Shown here: one piece after another, positions 5,410 through 6,594 of the stretch
How positions within the stretch are numbered: position 1 is the first letter of the stretch
How the letters are laid out: each line of letters begins with the position of its first letter
Origin: an uncultured Anaerosporobacter sp.
GTDB taxonomy: Bacteria > Bacillota > Clostridia > Lachnospirales > Lachnospiraceae
Length of the DNA: 6,594 nucleotides
Direction of reading: 5' to 3'
Assembly (NCBI GenBank): GCA_945787925.1
Contig: CALZJY010000117.1
Span: 1 to 6,594, forward strand
Notes under the pieces: generated by a model
Told to the model about the DNA's origin: nothing
Database searches by the model: none
Seen by the model: only the letters and a program-made list of their open reading frames with translations
Program-made: the position numbers and the translations under genes

Positions 5410-5964
5410 CTATCCTCTTTTTATGCCTCTCTTGTATTGAAAGAATTGGATTCCAAATGTCACAAATGAAACTATGTAAAGCATAAATGCAACAACGAAG
5501 AGAATTGACAGAGAGCGATCAAGTGAAGATTCCTTCGCATTTGCTATAGTCCTCAATAACTGAGGAACGATGCAGCAGAAGAACATAATGATTAGTGGTA
5601 CCATACGTTTCTTATATATGCGTCTCATCATATCCAGTCTAGACTCATCATCGCAGAAGATTTCCTCTGGTCCGTCCATTTCCGCTACAGGCTTTCTAAA
5701 ATAGCTGTATCCAACACAATCCAATAGATATTCCCATCCACAATCCTGGAACATTTGAATGTATTCAGATTGATCCATAACCTCTGTTTGGAAGTCTAAT
5801 TGATAAACGACATCCTCTGGTGTACATTTTTCAAAATGGTAAACGGAAAGGCAAGAAATATGAGTGAGTTTCCAACCGTTTCGATGCATTTTTTGTAAAT
5901 AGTCTTGTTCCTGTTTGTATTGGGCAAGTGAAAAGTATTTGAATTGTTTTTTTGTTTGTTTCAT
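5410..5964 (-). CDS. DUF2812 membrane protein paired with PadR
   Basis: 184-residue protein of the DUF2812 family (PF11193). The soluble N-terminal part has the typical pattern of a conserved W in NGWKL (30-33), an aromatic YHFEK strand (42-46), YQLDF (54-58) and CGWEYL (75-80) followed by an aromatic YSYFRK (86-91). Two hydrophobic segments follow (about 121-140 and 152-175), with basic residues before the first and after the second. Function is unknown; the family regularly sits directly behind a PadR repressor, and roles in sensing envelope or antimicrobial stress are only inferred. The start lies 2 nt after the padR-like stop, and GAGAGG inside the end of that gene is its ribosome binding site, so translation is probably coupled. 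Its stop codon lies at the base of the cbiC terminator; no own terminator with a T tract is visible. Confidence 0.85.
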   Translation of the reverse strand: MKQTKKQFKYFSLAQYKQEQDYLQKMHRNGWKLTHISCLSVYHFEKCTPEDVVYQLDFQTEVMDQSEYIQMFQDCGWEYLLDCVGYSYFRKPVAEMDGPEEIFCDDESRLDMMRRIYKKRMVPLIIMFFCCIVPQLLRTIANAKESSLDRSLSILFVVAFMLYIVSFVTFGIQFFQYKRGIKRG

Positions 5965-5966
5965 TC

Positions 5967-6281
5967 CTAAAACCTCTCTTTCATATTGCGGTATAAACGT
6001 TCGATTCGTTTAGCTTCAATTGCAAGTACTTCTTCTCCTAGTGGAGTAATTTGATAAATCTTTCTTTTATTTTCTTCACGAATAAAGGTAATTAATTGAT
6101 CCTTTTCCATCTTTGAAAGGCTTCCATACATAGTTCCCGGCGTTAATATGATTGCACCCTCCGTCATTTCCTTGACCATTTGCACAATGCCATAGCCATG
6201 ATTCGGTTCTCTTAGGCAGAGAAGGATATAGAACCCTGTTTCGGTCATCGGAACGTATATTTTTTTAATGTGTTGATCCAT
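5967..6281 (-). CDS. PadR-family transcriptional regulator
   Basis: 104-residue winged-helix repressor of the PadR family (PF03551), the short form. The visible pattern is FYILLCL (17-23), HGYGI (28-32), LTPGTMYGSLSKMEKD (46-61, recognition region), then the wing with RKIYQITPLGEEVL (73-86) and a C-terminal charged helix (about 87-104) for dimerisation. Such proteins dimerise and repress their own operon and nearby genes until a ligand binds. AGGAGG (6288-6293) is 6 nt ahead of the ATG. It is the first gene of a two-gene unit with the DUF2812 protein, and repeated inverted repeats overlap its promoter, which suggests autoregulation. The ligand is unknown. Confidence 0.92.
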   Translation of the reverse strand: MDQHIKKIYVPMTETGFYILLCLREPNHGYGIVQMVKEMTEGAIILTPGTMYGSLSKMEKDQLITFIREENKRKIYQITPLGEEVLAIEAKRIERLYRNMKERF

Positions 6282-6304
6282 ATGTGGCCTCCTGTAGTCA
6301 TTAG

Positions 6305-6352
6305 TGCGATATATCGCAGTTCGATAGTGTCAGTATATTGCAGTGCGATATA
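6305..6352. promoter_or_regulatory. Operator cluster, probable PadR binding sites
   Basis: The half-site TATATCGCA recurs. A 19-bp pseudo-palindrome TATATTGCAGTGCGATATA (6334-6352, centre 6343) lies in the -35/-10 spacer. A second, weaker copy (6310-6328, centre 6319) covers the expected start of transcription and matches the first at 15 of 19 positions. A perfect palindrome TGCGATATATCGCA (6305-6318) overlaps the second copy. AGTGCGATATAT is a 12-nt direct repeat (6303-6314 and 6342-6353). That PadR binds here is inferred from position and symmetry. Confidence 0.72.
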
Positions 6353-6360
6353 TATGTCAA
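6332..6360 (-). promoter_or_regulatory. Promoter of the PadR/DUF2812 operon
   Basis: The minus strand reads TTGACA (6355-6360), exactly 17 bp, then TATACT (6332-6337), a near-consensus sigma-A promoter with start near 6325. An operator-like inverted repeat fills the spacer, so a bound repressor would block polymerase. Confidence 0.87.
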
Positions 6361-6371
6361 GTAGGTTTTGT

Positions 6372-6400
6372 TTGAAAGTGGAAAAAGTCAATGATAAAAT
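6372..6400 (+). promoter_or_regulatory. Promoter of the P-loop gene
   Basis: TTGAAA (6372-6377), 17 bp, then TAAAAT (6395-6400) preceded by TGA, an extended -10. The expected start is near 6407, leaving a leader of about 74 nt. It diverges from the PadR promoter; the operator cluster lies about 20 bp upstream of the -35. Confidence 0.72.
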
Positions 6401-6480
6401 GAAAGCAGTGACATAGGAGAGTGGCTCCAAGGTAAAAAAATCAATAGGCATCAGTAAAAATTAAGAAAGGAAAATGACGA

Positions 6481-6594
6481 ATGAATTATTTTGTGGAAGG
6501 AATCCAAGGGTCAGGAAAGAGCACGCTTGTGCAGAGACTAGAAAACAAATATCCACAGTACCGTACATACAAAGAAGGGGAGTATACGCCAATC
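6481..6594 (+). CDS. P-loop nucleotide-binding protein (kinase-like), 3' end outside window
   Basis: Only the first 38 codons are present. The N-terminus MNYFVEGIQGSGKSTLV is a beta strand followed by a Walker A motif (GIQGSGKST, residues 7-15), which binds the phosphates of ATP or GTP. The strand-then-P-loop placement at the very N-terminus resembles nucleoside/nucleotide kinase-like P-loop proteins annotated as hypothetical in Clostridia. AAAGG (6466-6470) lies 10 nt ahead of the ATG. An ATG at 6474 is in another frame and is not used. The rest of the protein, and so the substrate, cannot be seen. Confidence 0.8.
   Translation, partial: MNYFVEGIQGSGKSTLVQRLENKYPQYRTYKEGEYTPI

Noticed and set aside
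6245..6451. 68-codon minus-strand ORF upstream of the PadR gene
   Set aside because: It covers the promoter and operators and overlaps the PadR start in another frame.
1..6594. CRISPR array, insertion sequence or phage genes
   Set aside because: No regularly spaced repeats, transposase motifs or terminal inverted repeats were seen.

Overview
The window looks like a low-GC Firmicute of class Clostridia, probably Lachnospiraceae. This rests on AT-rich intergenic DNA, strong AGGAGG-type ribosome binding sites, TTGACA/TATAAT promoters, many rho-independent terminators, and the protein families present. The species cannot be named from the sequence.

Left part (1-2755, + strand): the window opens inside a secreted-type/BBE-like flavin oxidase that carries both the His and the Cys used for bicovalent FAD attachment. 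A terminator follows. Next is a two-gene unit, an EamA/DMT-type membrane transporter and a small ArsC/Spx-like thioredoxin-fold protein with a 2-nt gap, closed by its own terminator.

Middle (2756-4739): a lipoprotein of unknown function, read from an extended -10 promoter, ends inside a bidirectional terminator shared with a convergent tRNA-Val(CAC). The roughly 520 bases between the tRNA and cbiC hold no convincing protein gene. They do hold a complete minus-strand transcription unit: a TTGACA-17 bp-TATTAT promoter, about 295 nt of locally GC-rich, highly foldable sequence, and a strong terminator. This is a candidate structured non-coding RNA with three UCCCC motifs and is the most interesting item here.

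Right part (4740-6594): cbiC (cobalt-precorrin-8 methylmutase of anaerobic B12 synthesis) stands alone with its own promoter and terminator. A 16-codon ORF just before it resembles the N-terminus of the corrin reductase CbiJ and may be a relic. Convergent to cbiC is a minus-strand PadR regulator/DUF2812 membrane protein pair. Its near-consensus promoter carries repeated inverted-repeat operators in the -35/-10 spacer and around the start of transcription, suggesting autoregulation. Divergent from it, the window ends in the first 38 codons of a P-loop nucleotide-binding protein.
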